A stretch of DNA of 64,000 nt from Bacteroidales bacterium (GCA_017454335.1 JAFTDE010000027.1:35621-99620); one strand, 5' to 3'. Shown: positions 16,921 through 27,059, counted from the first letter of the stretch. A program made the numbers and translations. The notes: a model not told the origin generated them from the sequence alone.

Positions 16921-18306
16921 ATGTCACTCTGGAGCAATATTGGTGCCGCCATCAAGGATATCACCAACGTTTTCAATAAAATCGACACCGACCAGGCGGA
17001 TGCCAACATCCGCGGGAACATCCTGTTCCGGGGTCCCAACGTGTGGATTCTTGCCTGCTCGATCATCATCGCCTGCACCGGACTGAACATCAACTCGACC
17101 GCCGTCATCATCGGCGCGATGCTGATCTCTCCCCTGCTGGGACCGATCTTCGGCTTCGGCATGGGCCTGGGGATCACGGATACGCGCCTGATCCGGTCCT
17201 CGCTGGTCAACCTGGCCGTCATGGTGCTGGTCAGCGTGACCGTCGCGACCCTGTTCTTCCTGGTTTCGCCGCTGACCCTGGTCAATCCGACCGAGCTGGA
17301 GGCCAGGACCAACCCGAGCATCTACGACGTGCTGATCGCCCTGTTCGGCGGCATCGCCGGCGTGCTGGAAATGAGCCGCAGGGAGAAGGGCGTGGTCCTG
17401 TCGGGCGTCGCCATCGCCACCGCCATCATGCCTCCGCTGTGTACGGCGGGTTACGGGCTGGCGCACCTGAACATGCATTTCTTCCTGGGGGCGATGTACC
17501 TGTTCTTCATCAACTTCCTGTTCATCACGCTGGCCACCTACGTGATGGTGAAGTACCTGCGCTTCCACCCCGCCGAGATTCCCGATCCGCGCAAGGCCAA
17601 GCGTGCCCGGCACGTCATCGCCGCGGTCATCATCATCTTCACGATTCCCAGCCTCTGGTCCGCCGCCAACATGATCCAGAGCAACAATTTCATCCTGAAG
17701 GCACGCAGTTTCCTCAACGAGAACAAGAGCTGGGACCGCAGTTACATCTACGATTACGAAATCGACGGGCACAAGGGCGGCCGGATCGACATCTACTTCG
17801 CCGGCGATCCGCTCAAGTCCCATGAAAGGGAGAGCATGCTGGCCATCGCGAAGGAATACGGAATCACCGAAGACCAGATCACCATCCACGAACAGGTGTA
17901 CGAGGACGAACCGAACGCCAGCGATTCCGAAATCCTGATGAAAGGCATCTACGAACGGACCGACCTGGAAATCAACCGCCGCGAAGCCCAGATCAAGATC
18001 CTGGAGGACCAGCTGCGCGAATACCGCAGCACCGAGATCCCCTACACCCAGATCACGCAGGAGGTGCGCAGCCAGTACCCCGACATCAAGAATCTTTACC
18101 TGACCCGGGGCGCCAGCGTCCGGACGGCCGCCGCGCCCGAGGGAGAAGAGACGGAGGCCGCAGCGCCCGGGCTGGACGAGAGCCGCTGCATCCTGATCGT
18201 CGCCGAAACCGGCAAACCGTTGCAGAGCAGCGAACTGGAGCGGCTGGAAAACTGGCTGAAGATCCGCCTCAACGATCCCAGCGTCATCGTCATCAACCGC
18301 TACTGA
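16921..18306 (+). CDS. DUF389 family membrane protein
   Basis: 461 residues. The N-terminal half holds the DUF389 membrane core, with the family's Asn/Gly/Pro-rich helices (GLNINSTAVIIGAMLISPLL, GPIFGFGMGLG, SGVAIATAIMPPLCTAGYGL). About six helices lie between residues 40 and 250. The C-terminal 200 residues are soluble, contain a helical stretch (INRREAQIKILEDQLREYRS) and have no known domain. DUF389 proteins are conserved but without an established function. It is followed after 3 bases by the CapA-like gene, so the two are probably cotranscribed. Confidence 0.9.
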   Translation: MSLWSNIGAAIKDITNVFNKIDTDQADANIRGNILFRGPNVWILACSIIIACTGLNINSTAVIIGAMLISPLLGPIFGFGMGLGITDTRLIRSSLVNLAVMVLVSVTVATLFFLVSPLTLVNPTELEARTNPSIYDVLIALFGGIAGVLEMSRREKGVVLSGVAIATAIMPPLCTAGYGLAHLNMHFFLGAMYLFFINFLFITLATYVMVKYLRFHPAEIPDPRKAKRARHVIAAVIIIFTIPSLWSAANMIQSNNFILKARSFLNENKSWDRSYIYDYEIDGHKGGRIDIYFAGDPLKSHERESMLAIAKEYGITEDQITIHEQVYEDEPNASDSEILMKGIYERTDLEINRREAQIKILEDQLREYRSTEIPYTQITQEVRSQYPDIKNLYLTRGASVRTAAAPEGEETEAAAPGLDESRCILIVAETGKPLQSSELERLENWLKIRLNDPSVIVINRY

Positions 18307-18309
18307 TCC

Positions 18310-19395
18310 ATGCGCAAGGGTCTTTGCTGCCTGCTGTTGTACATGACCCTGGCCGCCGGAGCCCGGGTGGTGCTGGAGCGCCCCCTGCCGCCGGCACGGG
18401 CCCTGCTGCCCGAACAGGACACCGTCTCGATGGTAATCATCGGCGACGTGATGATGCATGCGCGCCAGCTCCAGTACGACCACCGCGAATTCCTGCGGCT
18501 GGTCGCACCCCGCCTGCAGGAAGCCGACCTGGCGGTCGCGAACATGGAATTCCCGATGGCCGGCCCGCCCTATACCGGCTACCCCGCCTTCTCCACCCCG
18601 GACGAATATGCCGCCTACCTGGCCGACTGCGGCGTGGACGTGTTCCTGCTGGGCAACAACCACGTCCTGGACCGGGAAGCCGCCGGGCTGCGCCGGACCC
18701 TGCGGGTCTATGACGAACTGCAGCAGACGCGCGGGACGCGCTATACGGGGGCGGCCGCCGACCCGGAGGCCCTGAAGAAGAACCATCCGCTGGTGATTTT
18801 CCGCCGCGGCATGCGCATCGCCCTGGTCAACTTCACCTACGGCACCAACAACGGCGGCGTTCCCGACTGGCCGCACATCAACCTGATGCACCGGGACGAG
18901 GTCCGCACGGCCATCGAAGAGGCCCGTGCCGCCGGGGCGGATTTCGTCGTCGCCCTGCCGCACTGGGGCGAGGAATACCAGCTCCGGCACAGCCGCAGCC
19001 AGGAAGATTGGGCCCGCTGGCTGGTGTCCTGCGGGGTGGATGCCATCGTCGGCTCGCACCCGCACGTCGTCCAGGACAGCACGCACATCGACGGTGTCCC
19101 GGTCTTCTACTCCCTGGGCAACGCCGTATCGAACATGAGCGCCCGCAACACCCAGCTGGAACTGGCCGTCACCCTGCGCTTCGTGCGGAACAACCGCACC
19201 CGCGAAGTCCGGCTGCTGGAACCCGAGGCGGAGTGGATGTGGTGCTCGCTCCCGGGCCATTTCTCGGACAATTACACGACCCTGTTCATCGAAGAATGGA
19301 CCGGCCGGCAATCCGACTGGTCCATTCCCAAAGATTATGACAATATGCTCGAAACGTTGCGGCGGGTCAGTGCCGCGACCGGAATCGGGCTTTAG
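18310..19395 (+). CDS. CapA family protein (PGA_cap, metallophosphoesterase-like fold)
   Basis: 361 residues. A hydrophobic N-terminal signal segment is followed by the CapA/PgsA-type core: GDVMMHARQ (about 45-53), VANMEFPM, LGNNHVLDR, LPHWGEEYQ and GSHPHVVQD, which together carry the conserved His/Asp/Asn of this calcineurin-like superfamily. CapA was named for poly-gamma-glutamate capsule export, but most homologues, including single genes like this one, have no proven substrate; an envelope role is likely. Its stop overlaps by 4 bases with the stop of the convergent TPR gene. Confidence 0.88.
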   Translation: MRKGLCCLLLYMTLAAGARVVLERPLPPARALLPEQDTVSMVIIGDVMMHARQLQYDHREFLRLVAPRLQEADLAVANMEFPMAGPPYTGYPAFSTPDEYAAYLADCGVDVFLLGNNHVLDREAAGLRRTLRVYDELQQTRGTRYTGAAADPEALKKNHPLVIFRRGMRIALVNFTYGTNNGGVPDWPHINLMHRDEVRTAIEEARAAGADFVVALPHWGEEYQLRHSRSQEDWARWLVSCGVDAIVGSHPHVVQDSTHIDGVPVFYSLGNAVSNMSARNTQLELAVTLRFVRNNRTREVRLLEPEAEWMWCSLPGHFSDNYTTLFIEEWTGRQSDWSIPKDYDNMLETLRRVSAATGIGL

Positions 19396-20711
19396 TCCGC
19401 GGCTGTGGCGTTGTACTTCTCGTACTTGGCCATGTATTCCGGGTCGCTGCGGAAGCGGAAGCAGGCGCTCTTCAGATAATCCGCGATACCCTTCTTCATT
19501 TCGGGATCCTGAGACATCTCGTAAGCTTTCTCGAACGGCACGATGCTGTCCTTGAGGGACTTCTCGAAGGCCTCGGCCAGTTTGAGGTACTTGGCGTCAT
19601 CCATTTCGTTCTGGGCCTCCTCCTGGAGTTTCACGGCATAGTTATAGAGCATCAGACCCTTGCCCACATAGCCATGGACGTAGTTCGGGTCGATCTCCAG
19701 GCTCTTGTCGTACGCGGCGGCGGCACCCTCGATGTCACCGAGCTGGCTGCGGACCTGACCCTCGACATAGTAGAGGGAGGCGTTGCCGGGCTCGTTCTTC
19801 TTGGCGACATCCAGCAGCGAGAACAGCTTCTCGGGATCGACGTTGTTGCTGACGTAGTAGTTGATCAGGCCGATCAGGACGCTCTGGCTCTGCGGGAAGG
19901 CCTGGATAGCTTTCTCCAGGGTCTCACGGGCGCTGTCCTTGTCACCGAGCTTGTCATAAGCCTCGGCGAGGTTGGAGTAGACCGCTCCCTCGTCTCCGAG
20001 GTGTCCGGCAGCGACGCACTTCTCCAGCAGGTCCTTGCCACGGGCGTAGTCCCCGTTCTGGACGGAGGTGTAACCCGCGTTGAACAGCATCGAGTAGTCG
20101 GTATCGTTCATCGGGGCGGTACCACCGGCAACCGCGGCCAGTTCAAAGGCCTTGGACGCAGCGGCCAGGTCGCCGAGCGTGTACAGGGAATAAGCCTCGG
20201 TTTCGGCAGCCTTGACGATGGAGGTCAGGCCGTCGATGATGTCCTTGGACTTCTTGTTGGCCGGATCCAGCTTCGCAGCCTCCTTGTAGGCGTCAAGCGC
20301 ACGCTCGAGGGCATTCTCGACCGCAGGTTTGGTCACCTTGATGGCGGCCAGCTGGCCATTGGCGCCAAAGTAGTACTCGCAGGTGGCGTAGGTCACCTTG
20401 CTGAACTGGTTTTCGCCGATCACAACATCCTCGGCCGGGCCGGCAGGACGCTCGCTGCGCATCAGCAGGTTCAGGTCCTCCTTGGAGGCACCGAGCCAAC
20501 CGCTTCCGAGGGGCGCGTTGTAGGCATTCACCAGCGTCTGGCCCAGCTTGGTCCAGGTGGCGAGTTTGGTGTTCTTCTTAGGATTGTTGGCGGCCTCCTG
20601 GGCAGACTCGACAGCCGCCTTGGCGGATGCAGACTTTTTCACCATATCCTGTGCACCGGCGAACTGGAGCGTCGCCAGAAGAGCCAATGCGAAGAAAAAG
20701 ATCTTTTTCAT
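19392..20711 (-). CDS. TPR-repeat secreted protein
   Basis: 439 residues, signal peptide cleaved after about residue 20. The mature part holds several tetratricopeptide-like helical pairs: ALDAYKEAAKLDPANKK, AVYSNLAEAYDKLGDKDSARETLEKAIQAFP, and GDIEGAAAAYDKSLEIDPNYVHGYVGKGLMLY. Such proteins usually act as periplasmic scaffolds. It starts 26 bases downstream of gyrA and may be cotranscribed with it. Its specific partner is unknown. Confidence 0.85.
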   Translation of the reverse strand: MKKIFFFALALLATLQFAGAQDMVKKSASAKAAVESAQEAANNPKKNTKLATWTKLGQTLVNAYNAPLGSGWLGASKEDLNLLMRSERPAGPAEDVVIGENQFSKVTYATCEYYFGANGQLAAIKVTKPAVENALERALDAYKEAAKLDPANKKSKDIIDGLTSIVKAAETEAYSLYTLGDLAAASKAFELAAVAGGTAPMNDTDYSMLFNAGYTSVQNGDYARGKDLLEKCVAAGHLGDEGAVYSNLAEAYDKLGDKDSARETLEKAIQAFPQSQSVLIGLINYYVSNNVDPEKLFSLLDVAKKNEPGNASLYYVEGQVRSQLGDIEGAAAAYDKSLEIDPNYVHGYVGKGLMLYNYAVKLQEEAQNEMDDAKYLKLAEAFEKSLKDSIVPFEKAYEMSQDPEMKKGIADYLKSACFRFRSDPEYMAKYEKYNATAAD

Positions 20712-20737
20712 GATTCTATACGTTTTAAAGTTACTGT

Positions 20738-23263
20738 TTATTCCTGTACTGCGGGATCGGGAGTCTGTTCCACCTCCTCGTTTTTAGCCACCACCGATAC
20801 GGCTGCGATTGCATCCCCCTCGCGGAGATTGATCAGTTTCACTCCCTGGGTGGCGCGTCCCGCCAGCCTGATATCGGTTACCGACATCCGGATGGTCAGC
20901 CCGGACTTGTTGATGATCATCAGATCATTGTTGTCCGTCACATTCTTGATGGCGACCACCGGTCCTGTCTTTTCAGTTATATTCAAAGTCTTTACGCCCT
21001 TGCTGCCTCGGTTGGTCAGTCTGTATTCCTCGGGGTCTGAACGCTTGCCGAATCCGTTTTCGCTGACGACCAGTACGGTGTGGTCTGCGGCGTCTTCCGC
21101 GTTCGGATCGTAGGTAATGATACCGACCGTTTCATCACCATCAGCAATATTGATGCCACGGACACCGGAGGCGTTGCGGCCGAGGGCGCGGGCGTCCGCC
21201 TCGTCGAAGCGTACGCAGCGTCCGCCGCGGGCTGCGATCATGATCTGCTCGGCCCCGTTGGTCAGCACGGCGTCCAGCAGTTCGTCGCCGTCCTTGATGG
21301 TCAGGGCGATGATGCCCTTGTTGCGGCTGCGCTTGTTGGAGTACTCCGCCAGGGAGGTCTTCTTGATGATGCCCTTCTTCGAGAGCAGGGTCACGAAGTG
21401 GCTGGAGGTGTATTCGGGATCCTCGATGGAGGCGGCGGTCAGGTAGGTGCGGATGCTGTCATCCTGGTCGATCGACAGCAGGTTCTGCACGGCGCGGCCC
21501 TTGGAGGCACGCGTTCCCTCCGGCAGCTCGTATACCTTCAGGCGGTAGCAGATGCCCTTCTGGGTGAAGAACAGCATCGTGGCGTGCATGTTGGCGACAT
21601 AGATGTGCTCGATGAAATCCTCGTCGCGCGTGGCGCCGCCCTTCATGCCGACACCGCCCCGGTTCTGGGTGCGGAACTCGGTCAGCGGGGTGCGCTTGAT
21701 GTATCCGAAATGGGAGATGGTGATCACCACGTCGTCGTCGGCGTAGAAGTCCTCGGGGTTGAAGTCCTCGGCGGACAGGGTGATCTCGGTGCGGCGCGCG
21801 TCGCCGTACCGGGCCTTGAGTTCCTGCGACTCCTGCTTGACGATGGCCAGCTGTTCGGTCTCGCTGGCGAGGATCTCCTGGCAGCGGGCGATGAATTTCT
21901 CCAGCTCGTCATATTCCGCCTGCAGGCGGGTCTTCTCCAGGCCGGTCAGCTGGCGCAGGCGCATCTCGATGATGGCCGCAGCCTGCAGTTCGGAGAAGCC
22001 GAAGGTGGCGATCAGCTCTTCCTTGGCATCGTCCACGCTGCGCGAAGCCTTGATGATGCGGATGATCTCGTCGATGACGTCGATCGCCTTCAGCAGGCCT
22101 TCGAGGATGTGGGCGCGCTTCTGGGCCTTGTCCAGTTCGAAACGGGTCCGGCGGACCACCACCTCGTGGCGGAAGTCGACGAAGACCCTGATCATGTCCT
22201 TGAGGGACAGGGTGCGCGGACGTCCCTTGACCAGCGCGACGTTGTTGATCGCAAAGCTGGACTGGAGCGGCGTATATTTGAACAGCGTGTTCAGCAGGAC
22301 GTTGGTGTTGGCGTCGCGCTTGGGGATGAACTCGATCCTGACCTCGCCCTTGGCGGACAGGTCCCGGATGTCGGAGATGCCCTCGATGCGCTTGTCCTCC
22401 ACCATCTCGCCGATGCGGCGGATCATGTCGCTCTTGTTGACCATGTAGGGGATCTCGGTGACGACGATGACCTCACGGCCGTTCTCGCCCTCCTCGATCT
22501 CCGTCTTGGCACGGACGACGACCCGGCCGCGGCCGGTGGTATAGGCGTCGATGATGCCCTGGCGGCCCTGGATGATGCCGCCGGTCGGGAAATCCGGGCC
22601 CTGGATATACTGCATCAGCTCTTCGACGCTGATATCGGGATTGTCGATGTAGGCGCAGATCGCATCGCAGCATTCGCCGAGGTTGTGCGGCGCCATGTTG
22701 GTCGCCATACCGACGGCGATGCCCGACGATCCGTTCAGCAGCAGCAGCGGGGCCTTGGTCGGCAGGACGGTCGGCTCCTGGATGGTGTCGTCGAAGTTCA
22801 GCTGGAAATCGACCGTATCCTTGTCCAGGTCGCCCAGCACGTCCTCGGTCAGGCGTTCGAGCTTGGCCTCGGTGTATCGCATGGCCGCGACAGGGTCGCC
22901 GTCCATGGATCCGAAGTTGCCCTGGCCGAACACCAGGGGGTAGCGCTGGTTCCACGGCTGCGCCAGGCGCGCCATCGCGTCATAGACGCTGGAGTCGCCG
23001 TGCGGGTGGAACTTACCCAGCACTTCACCGACGATACGTGCGGATTTCTTGGTCTGTCCTCCATAGTTCAGTCCCAGGCCGTCCATCCCGAACAGGACGC
23101 GCCGCTGGACGGGTTTCAGGCCGTCGCGCGCATCGGGAAGGGCACGGGAAACAATCACCGACATCGAGTAGTCGATGTAGGCGGTGCGCATCTCGTGGTC
23201 GATTTCAACCGGTTCTATGATGCCGTGTATTTCTTCAGGATTGCTTACCTCGTTCTCCATCAT
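20738..23263 (-). CDS. gyrA: DNA gyrase subunit A
   Basis: Type II topoisomerase subunit that cuts and rejoins DNA during negative supercoiling. 841 residues. The active-site Tyr lies in [10 protein letters not shown] near residue 130. The quinolone-resistance region reads [10 protein letters not shown], with Ser and Asp at the positions equivalent to E. coli 83 and 87, so no classical resistance substitution is present. A GyrA-box-like QNRGGVG starts the C-terminal beta-pinwheel; it differs from the canonical QRRGGKG. Start at the first of two Met codons (23263 or 23260). Confidence 0.97.
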   Translation of the reverse strand: MMENEVSNPEEIHGIIEPVEIDHEMRTAYIDYSMSVIVSRALPDARDGLKPVQRRVLFGMDGLGLNYGGQTKKSARIVGEVLGKFHPHGDSSVYDAMARLAQPWNQRYPLVFGQGNFGSMDGDPVAAMRYTEAKLERLTEDVLGDLDKDTVDFQLNFDDTIQEPTVLPTKAPLLLLNGSSGIAVGMATNMAPHNLGECCDAICAYIDNPDISVEELMQYIQGPDFPTGGIIQGRQGIIDAYTTGRGRVVVRAKTEIEEGENGREVIVVTEIPYMVNKSDMIRRIGEMVEDKRIEGISDIRDLSAKGEVRIEFIPKRDANTNVLLNTLFKYTPLQSSFAINNVALVKGRPRTLSLKDMIRVFVDFRHEVVVRRTRFELDKAQKRAHILEGLLKAIDVIDEIIRIIKASRSVDDAKEELIATFGFSELQAAAIIEMRLRQLTGLEKTRLQAEYDELEKFIARCQEILASETEQLAIVKQESQELKARYGDARRTEITLSAEDFNPEDFYADDDVVITISHFGYIKRTPLTEFRTQNRGGVGMKGGATRDEDFIEHIYVANMHATMLFFTQKGICYRLKVYELPEGTRASKGRAVQNLLSIDQDDSIRTYLTAASIEDPEYTSSHFVTLLSKKGIIKKTSLAEYSNKRSRNKGIIALTIKDGDELLDAVLTNGAEQIMIAARGGRCVRFDEADARALGRNASGVRGINIADGDETVGIITYDPNAEDAADHTVLVVSENGFGKRSDPEEYRLTNRGSKGVKTLNITEKTGPVVAIKNVTDNNDLMIINKSGLTIRMSVTDIRLAGRATQGVKLINLREGDAIAAVSVVAKNEEVEQTPDPAVQE

Positions 23264-23268
23264 TTTCT

Positions 23269-23276
23269 CAAAAATA
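23269..23276 (-). promoter_or_regulatory. Possible proximal -7 element (TATTTTTG) upstream of gyrA
   Basis: TAnnTTTG match ending only 5 bases before the gyrA ATG. If used, the message would be essentially leaderless. A second match lies further upstream, so it may be fortuitous in this AT-rich stretch. Confidence 0.3.
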
Positions 23277-23307
23277 GTCCTCTAAAAATCATTCTTGCAC
23301 AATCACG

Positions 23308-23315
23308 CAAATTTA
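23308..23315 (-). promoter_or_regulatory. Possible distal -7 element (TAAATTTG) upstream of gyrA
   Basis: Exact TAnnTTTG match 45 bases before the gyrA ATG, giving an ordinary leader length. It is the more likely of the two gyrA candidates. Confidence 0.45.
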
Positions 23316-23361
23316 GTAAAAAAATGTCGCCTCCACAAATTTCTTTTCCCCGTTTTTTTGC

Positions 23362-23369
23362 TATTTTTG
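23362..23369 (+). promoter_or_regulatory. -7 promoter element (TATTTTTG) for the Clp-N gene
   Basis: Exact TAnnTTTG match 15 bases upstream of the ATG at 23385. It excludes the longer reading that begins at 23295. Confidence 0.5.
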
Positions 23370-23384
23370 TTCGTCATTCACGCC

Positions 23385-23915
23385 ATGCAGATCGACTTTT
23401 CACCAGAACTGGACAAGGTCCTCGAATACGCCCGCGAAGAAGCGATGCGCACCGGCAGCTACGCCATCCTGCCGGACCACCTGCTGCTGGGCATCCTGCG
23501 GCACGCCGACAACGACGCGTGCCGGCTGCTGACCCGTCTGGGCGTCGATTCCACCGACCTCAAGCACTTCATCGAATCCCAGCTGTTCCGGCGTGAGAGC
23601 ATCTCCTACTCCGACATCGACCGCATCGTGTATTCGCGCAATGCGCAGAGCACCTTGAACATGACCGTGCTGGAGACCTCCCTCTCCGGCGAAGAGCGGT
23701 CCCGCGCCATCCACCTGCTGCTGGCCGTATCCCGGTCCACGGGCAACATCGGCGCCGAATTCCTCGGGCGTGCGGGCATCGGCCACGAACAGCTGGCCGA
23801 GGGCTGGCGCAGCATGCAGGGCACGGCTGCCCCCGGACCCGCCGCACCCCCCCGCAGCAAGCCCCAGAAACGGGTTTTCAGCATCGTCGTCGACAAGAAC
23901 AAAATCTACAGTTGA
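23385..23915 (+). CDS. Stand-alone Clp N-terminal repeat protein (no AAA+ module)
   Basis: 176 residues. It consists of two Clp-N repeats like those at the N-terminus of ClpA/ClpC: FSPELDKVLEYAREEAMRTGSYAILPDHLLLGIL at the start, and a second from about residue 80 (AIHLLLAVSR...AEFLGRAGI). A Pro/Ala-rich tail ends in KRVFSIVVDKNKIYS. There is no Walker motif or ATPase domain. In full-length Clp proteins this domain binds adaptors and substrates, so it may be an adaptor or competitor for ClpC; that is inference. It is followed within 2 bases by the esterase gene. Confidence 0.8.
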   Translation: MQIDFSPELDKVLEYAREEAMRTGSYAILPDHLLLGILRHADNDACRLLTRLGVDSTDLKHFIESQLFRRESISYSDIDRIVYSRNAQSTLNMTVLETSLSGEERSRAIHLLLAVSRSTGNIGAEFLGRAGIGHEQLAEGWRSMQGTAAPGPAAPPRSKPQKRVFSIVVDKNKIYS

Positions 23916-23916
23916 T

Positions 23917-24867
23917 ATGAAAGTTTTCCAGACCCTCCTGACGGTCCTGCTGGCCCTGGTCTTCGGTCTGATCGCTTCGGCGCAGGACCCGGGCGCCGAA
24001 CCCAGCACCTATCTGTTCGCCCAGAAAGACAGCGTCTCGCTGTACATGGACATCTACGACCCCGCTCCCGGCAGCCCGACGGAGCTGGACGGGACGGCCA
24101 AGCCCAGCGTCCTCTTCATTTTCGGCGGCGGCTTTGTCATGGGGGCGCGGAACGAGGCCAGCTATCTGCCCTGGTTCCGCCGGCTCACCGCGGACGGATA
24201 CCGGGTCATCTCCATCGATTACCGGCTGGGACTGCGCGGCGTCAAGAAGATGGGCATCGCCCAGGTGGACATCCTGGAGAACGCCATCAACCTGGTGGTC
24301 GAAGACCTGTTCAGCGCCACGAAGTACCTGATTGACAATGCGGCCGAACTGGGCATCGACCCGGAGCGCATCGTCATCAGCGGATCGTCCGCCGGCGCCA
24401 TCTCCGCCCTGCAGGCCGAGTACACGATCTGCAACGGCGGCGCCCTGGCCTCCATGCTGCCCGAAGGATTCAACTACGCGGGCGTCATGGCCTTCGCGGG
24501 TGCCATCCTGTCCCGACAGGGTGCGGTCAAGTTCGCGAAGGAGCCCTGCCCGGTCTTCCTGGCGCACGGGACGGCGGACAAGCTGGTCCCCTACGACAAG
24601 ATCGGTTTCATGAACCTCCGCTTCGCCGGAGCCAAGCAGATCGCCGCCGCGCTGGAGAAGGCCGGCAGCAACTACAACGTGCTCCGCTTCCCGGGCCGCG
24701 GCCACGAGATCGCCGCCGCGATGATTCCGCTGTACCGCGAGGAACTCCGCTTCCTGGAAACGAATGTCAGCGGGGGATACAAAAGGATCGTCGATGCAAC
24801 CATCAACGATCCGTCTTATACTACGCCGGCGTGGGCCGATGCCTCGCTGGACGATCTGTACCAGTAA
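23917..24867 (+). CDS. Secreted alpha/beta-hydrolase (esterase/acetylxylan-esterase-like)
   Basis: 316 residues, signal peptide to about residue 22. The oxyanion-hole motif FGGGF (69-73) takes the place of the usual HGGG. The nucleophile elbow GSSAG puts Ser at 158. The acid lies in the HGTADKLVPYD region and the His in GRGHE. The fold and motif set match the BD-FAE / hormone-sensitive-lipase-like esterases. The substrate cannot be read; polysaccharide-derived acetyl esters are a guess. It ends 2 bases before the convergent nucleoside phosphorylase gene. Confidence 0.82.
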   Translation: MKVFQTLLTVLLALVFGLIASAQDPGAEPSTYLFAQKDSVSLYMDIYDPAPGSPTELDGTAKPSVLFIFGGGFVMGARNEASYLPWFRRLTADGYRVISIDYRLGLRGVKKMGIAQVDILENAINLVVEDLFSATKYLIDNAAELGIDPERIVISGSSAGAISALQAEYTICNGGALASMLPEGFNYAGVMAFAGAILSRQGAVKFAKEPCPVFLAHGTADKLVPYDKIGFMNLRFAGAKQIAAALEKAGSNYNVLRFPGRGHEIAAAMIPLYREELRFLETNVSGGYKRIVDATINDPSYTTPAWADASLDDLYQ

Positions 24868-24869
24868 TC

Positions 24870-25739
24870 CTACTTCGCCAGCTGTTCCAGCGACAGGTCG
24901 AGGAGTCCCTCGACCGAGCCGCGGTAGTTCGTGTTGGCCTCCTTGATGTGGCGGTTCGCAATCGCGCAGCAAACGGTGCCGGCATCGTGCCCGAGGTGGG
25001 CGGCCAGTCCGGCCAGGGCCGAACCTTCCATCTCGAAGTTGGTGATCCGCCAGTCGCCGAAGCGGAAGCTCTCGAAATCCGCGATCATGTCGGGCATGGC
25101 CAGGGGCTGGCGTACGACACGGCCCTGCGGCCCGTAGAAGCCCGAGGCGGAAATCGTCATGCCGCGGACGGTGCAGTCCTCGAAGCGGTGGATCAGCTTG
25201 TCACTGGCCCGCACGAAATACGGGTCGGGCAGGTGCTTGTTCCAGTGCACATGGGCCTTGAAAGCCTCCTCGAAATCCAGCAGCGCAATCTTGTCCCGGT
25301 CCGCATACCAGTTCAGCAGGCCGTCGCAGCCGATGGAGATGTGCGAGAAGATGTACGAGCCCACGGGGATGTCCGGCTGGACGGCGCCGCAGGTCCCGAT
25401 GCGCAGGACCGTCAGGCGGCGGTGCCGGTCCCGGACCTCCCGGGTCTTGAAGTCCACGTTGGCAAGGGCGTCCAGTTCGGTCATCACGATGTCGATGTTG
25501 TCCGTTCCGATACCCGTGGACAGCACGGTGAAACGCTCGCCGTGCGCAAAACCCGTCATGGAAACGAATTCGCGCGAGGCGGTCTCGCTCTCGATGGAGC
25601 TGAAACGCGGCCTGAACAGTTCGACGCGGCCGGGATCCCCGACAAGGATCACCTTGTCGGCCAGCTGCTCCGGCTTGATATGGAGATGGAATACGGATCC
25701 GTCTCCGTTGATGATTAATTCAGATTCAGGGATTCTCAT
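24870..25739 (-). CDS. Nucleoside phosphorylase (uridine phosphorylase-like)
   Basis: 289 residues of the PNP/UDP phosphorylase family, which cleaves nucleosides with phosphate to a base and ribose-1-phosphate. Visible motifs are the phosphate-binding GDPGR near residue 34, STGIGTDN, RIGTCGAVQPDIPVGSYIF, and the nucleoside-binding NFEMEGSALAGLA. The EMEG glutamate is typical of uridine phosphorylases. The exact base preference is not certain. The upstream DUF4293 gene is 21 bases away on the same strand, so the two may be cotranscribed. Confidence 0.88.
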   Translation of the reverse strand: MRIPESELIINGDGSVFHLHIKPEQLADKVILVGDPGRVELFRPRFSSIESETASREFVSMTGFAHGERFTVLSTGIGTDNIDIVMTELDALANVDFKTREVRDRHRRLTVLRIGTCGAVQPDIPVGSYIFSHISIGCDGLLNWYADRDKIALLDFEEAFKAHVHWNKHLPDPYFVRASDKLIHRFEDCTVRGMTISASGFYGPQGRVVRQPLAMPDMIADFESFRFGDWRITNFEMEGSALAGLAAHLGHDAGTVCCAIANRHIKEANTNYRGSVEGLLDLSLEQLAK

Positions 25740-25760
25740 ATCCTTGGTTATTAGCGGTTG

Positions 25761-26159
25761 TTACTTTCTCTTGGCGGAACGCAGGCGGGAGGCGCTGCGC
25801 ACGACCAGTTCGTCCGCCATGATGCCGCGGATGGCCAGCACGTCGAAGATGACGGCGACCAGCGGGAAAACGGCCGTTACATGGAAGACCAGGGACTTGT
25901 CCGCCGTGAAATAGTCCACGGCCAGCCAGACCTGCAGGGCCAGGGTGATCAGCGCGGCGAGGGTGGCCGTACGCATCTGGAAGATCCGGATGCGCCAGGT
26001 CGTCAGGGCCAGCAGGTTCAGCAGCGTGATGACGATCAGCAGGATCAAGTACGGCAGGTAGGCAATATAGCGTACGCCTTCGGCTTTGTCAGCGAAAAAC
26101 AGGACGGCGACCAGCACGGTCGCGATCGCCAGATACAGGGTTTGTACTCTTTGCCACAT
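25761..26159 (-). CDS. DUF4293 family small membrane protein
   Basis: 132 residues with four predicted membrane helices: QTLYLAIATVLVAVLFF, YLPYLILLIVITLLNLL, TLAALITLALQVWLAV, and VFPLVAVIFDVLAIRGI. A basic C-terminal tail follows. The opening MWQRVQTLYL is typical of DUF4293, a Bacteroidota-restricted family of unknown function. It starts 3 bases downstream of the LytTR regulator gene, so it is likely in its operon. Confidence 0.8.
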   Translation of the reverse strand: MWQRVQTLYLAIATVLVAVLFFADKAEGVRYIAYLPYLILLIVITLLNLLALTTWRIRIFQMRTATLAALITLALQVWLAVDYFTADKSLVFHVTAVFPLVAVIFDVLAIRGIMADELVVRSASRLRSAKRK

Positions 26160-26162
26160 GGT

Positions 26163-27044
26163 CTATCGGGAATTGAATCGGGCGAGGACGGCCTCCTCGT
26201 AGGTCTTGGAAACGGGGATCTGCTCTACCGTATCGAGGTCGAGGTTCAGGTAATACCCGTCCCGTTCGCGGTGGAGGATCTTCACCTTGGTCATGTTGAC
26301 AATGTATTTGCGGTGGCAGCGGACCAGGTCGGAATCCTGGGAAAAACTCTCCTCGACCGTCTTCAGCCGGCAGCGCAGCATGTACTGGCGCAGGTCCCCG
26401 GACACATCACAGTACCAGACCTTGATGTAGTTGTCGTCGGATTCGATGTAATACAGGTTGGAGGCGTAGACCGAGAATTTCAGCACGCCGTTGTTGTCGA
26501 ACAGCGTGATGCGCTTCTCCTCCTGCGGGGCCAGCATCACGTCGCTGACCGCATCGCCGAAGTTCATCAGGCGGATCGTGTTGTTCTTGTCGTTGATGGC
26601 GAAATACTGCCCGGCGATCACATAGGGGATCCCGATCGAGACGGTCGCGTACACCAGCGCACTCAGGAACACCTTCAGCAGGCTCTGGTTCTCCAGGTCC
26701 AGCATGCCGAAGCGTTCGCCCTCGTAGGTGAAGAAGGTGTACAGCAGGCAGATCACCACGATCTCGGCGATGTTCCAGAGCACATAATGGAAGAGGGTCC
26801 GGATCACGCGGGAGCCCAGCCGGTACATCACCTCCTTGCTCAGCACGACGATCATCAGCACGATCAGGAAGAAGACCACGGTGAATCCGAAGGCCTGGTC
26901 GGGGCCGAGCTTGAACCAGACGTTGTGCGAGAACGGTATGCTGACCAGCAGGAAAACGAGGGAGAACAGGGCCGTGAAAACCACGGTCGAAATCATCTGT
27001 TGCTTCCTCAGCAGGAAGTCCGGTATCGGGTCTAACAGAGCCAT
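26163..27044 (-). CDS. Membrane-bound LytTR-family transcriptional regulator
   Basis: 293 residues. Four hydrophobic segments (about residues 20-145) are followed by a linker and a LytTR DNA-binding domain over the last 100 residues: YIESDDNYIKVWY, LRCRLKTVEESF and LVRCHRKYIVNMTKV. There is no receiver domain, so the membrane part probably takes the place of a sensor. The start is ATG 27044 (MALLDPIPDF); longer readings run across the promoter. The target genes are not visible. Confidence 0.85.
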   Translation of the reverse strand: MALLDPIPDFLLRKQQMISTVVFTALFSLVFLLVSIPFSHNVWFKLGPDQAFGFTVVFFLIVLMIVVLSKEVMYRLGSRVIRTLFHYVLWNIAEIVVICLLYTFFTYEGERFGMLDLENQSLLKVFLSALVYATVSIGIPYVIAGQYFAINDKNNTIRLMNFGDAVSDVMLAPQEEKRITLFDNNGVLKFSVYASNLYYIESDDNYIKVWYCDVSGDLRQYMLRCRLKTVEESFSQDSDLVRCHRKYIVNMTKVKILHRERDGYYLNLDLDTVEQIPVSKTYEEAVLARFNSR

Positions 27045-27059
27045 CGCAATTATCTCAGA

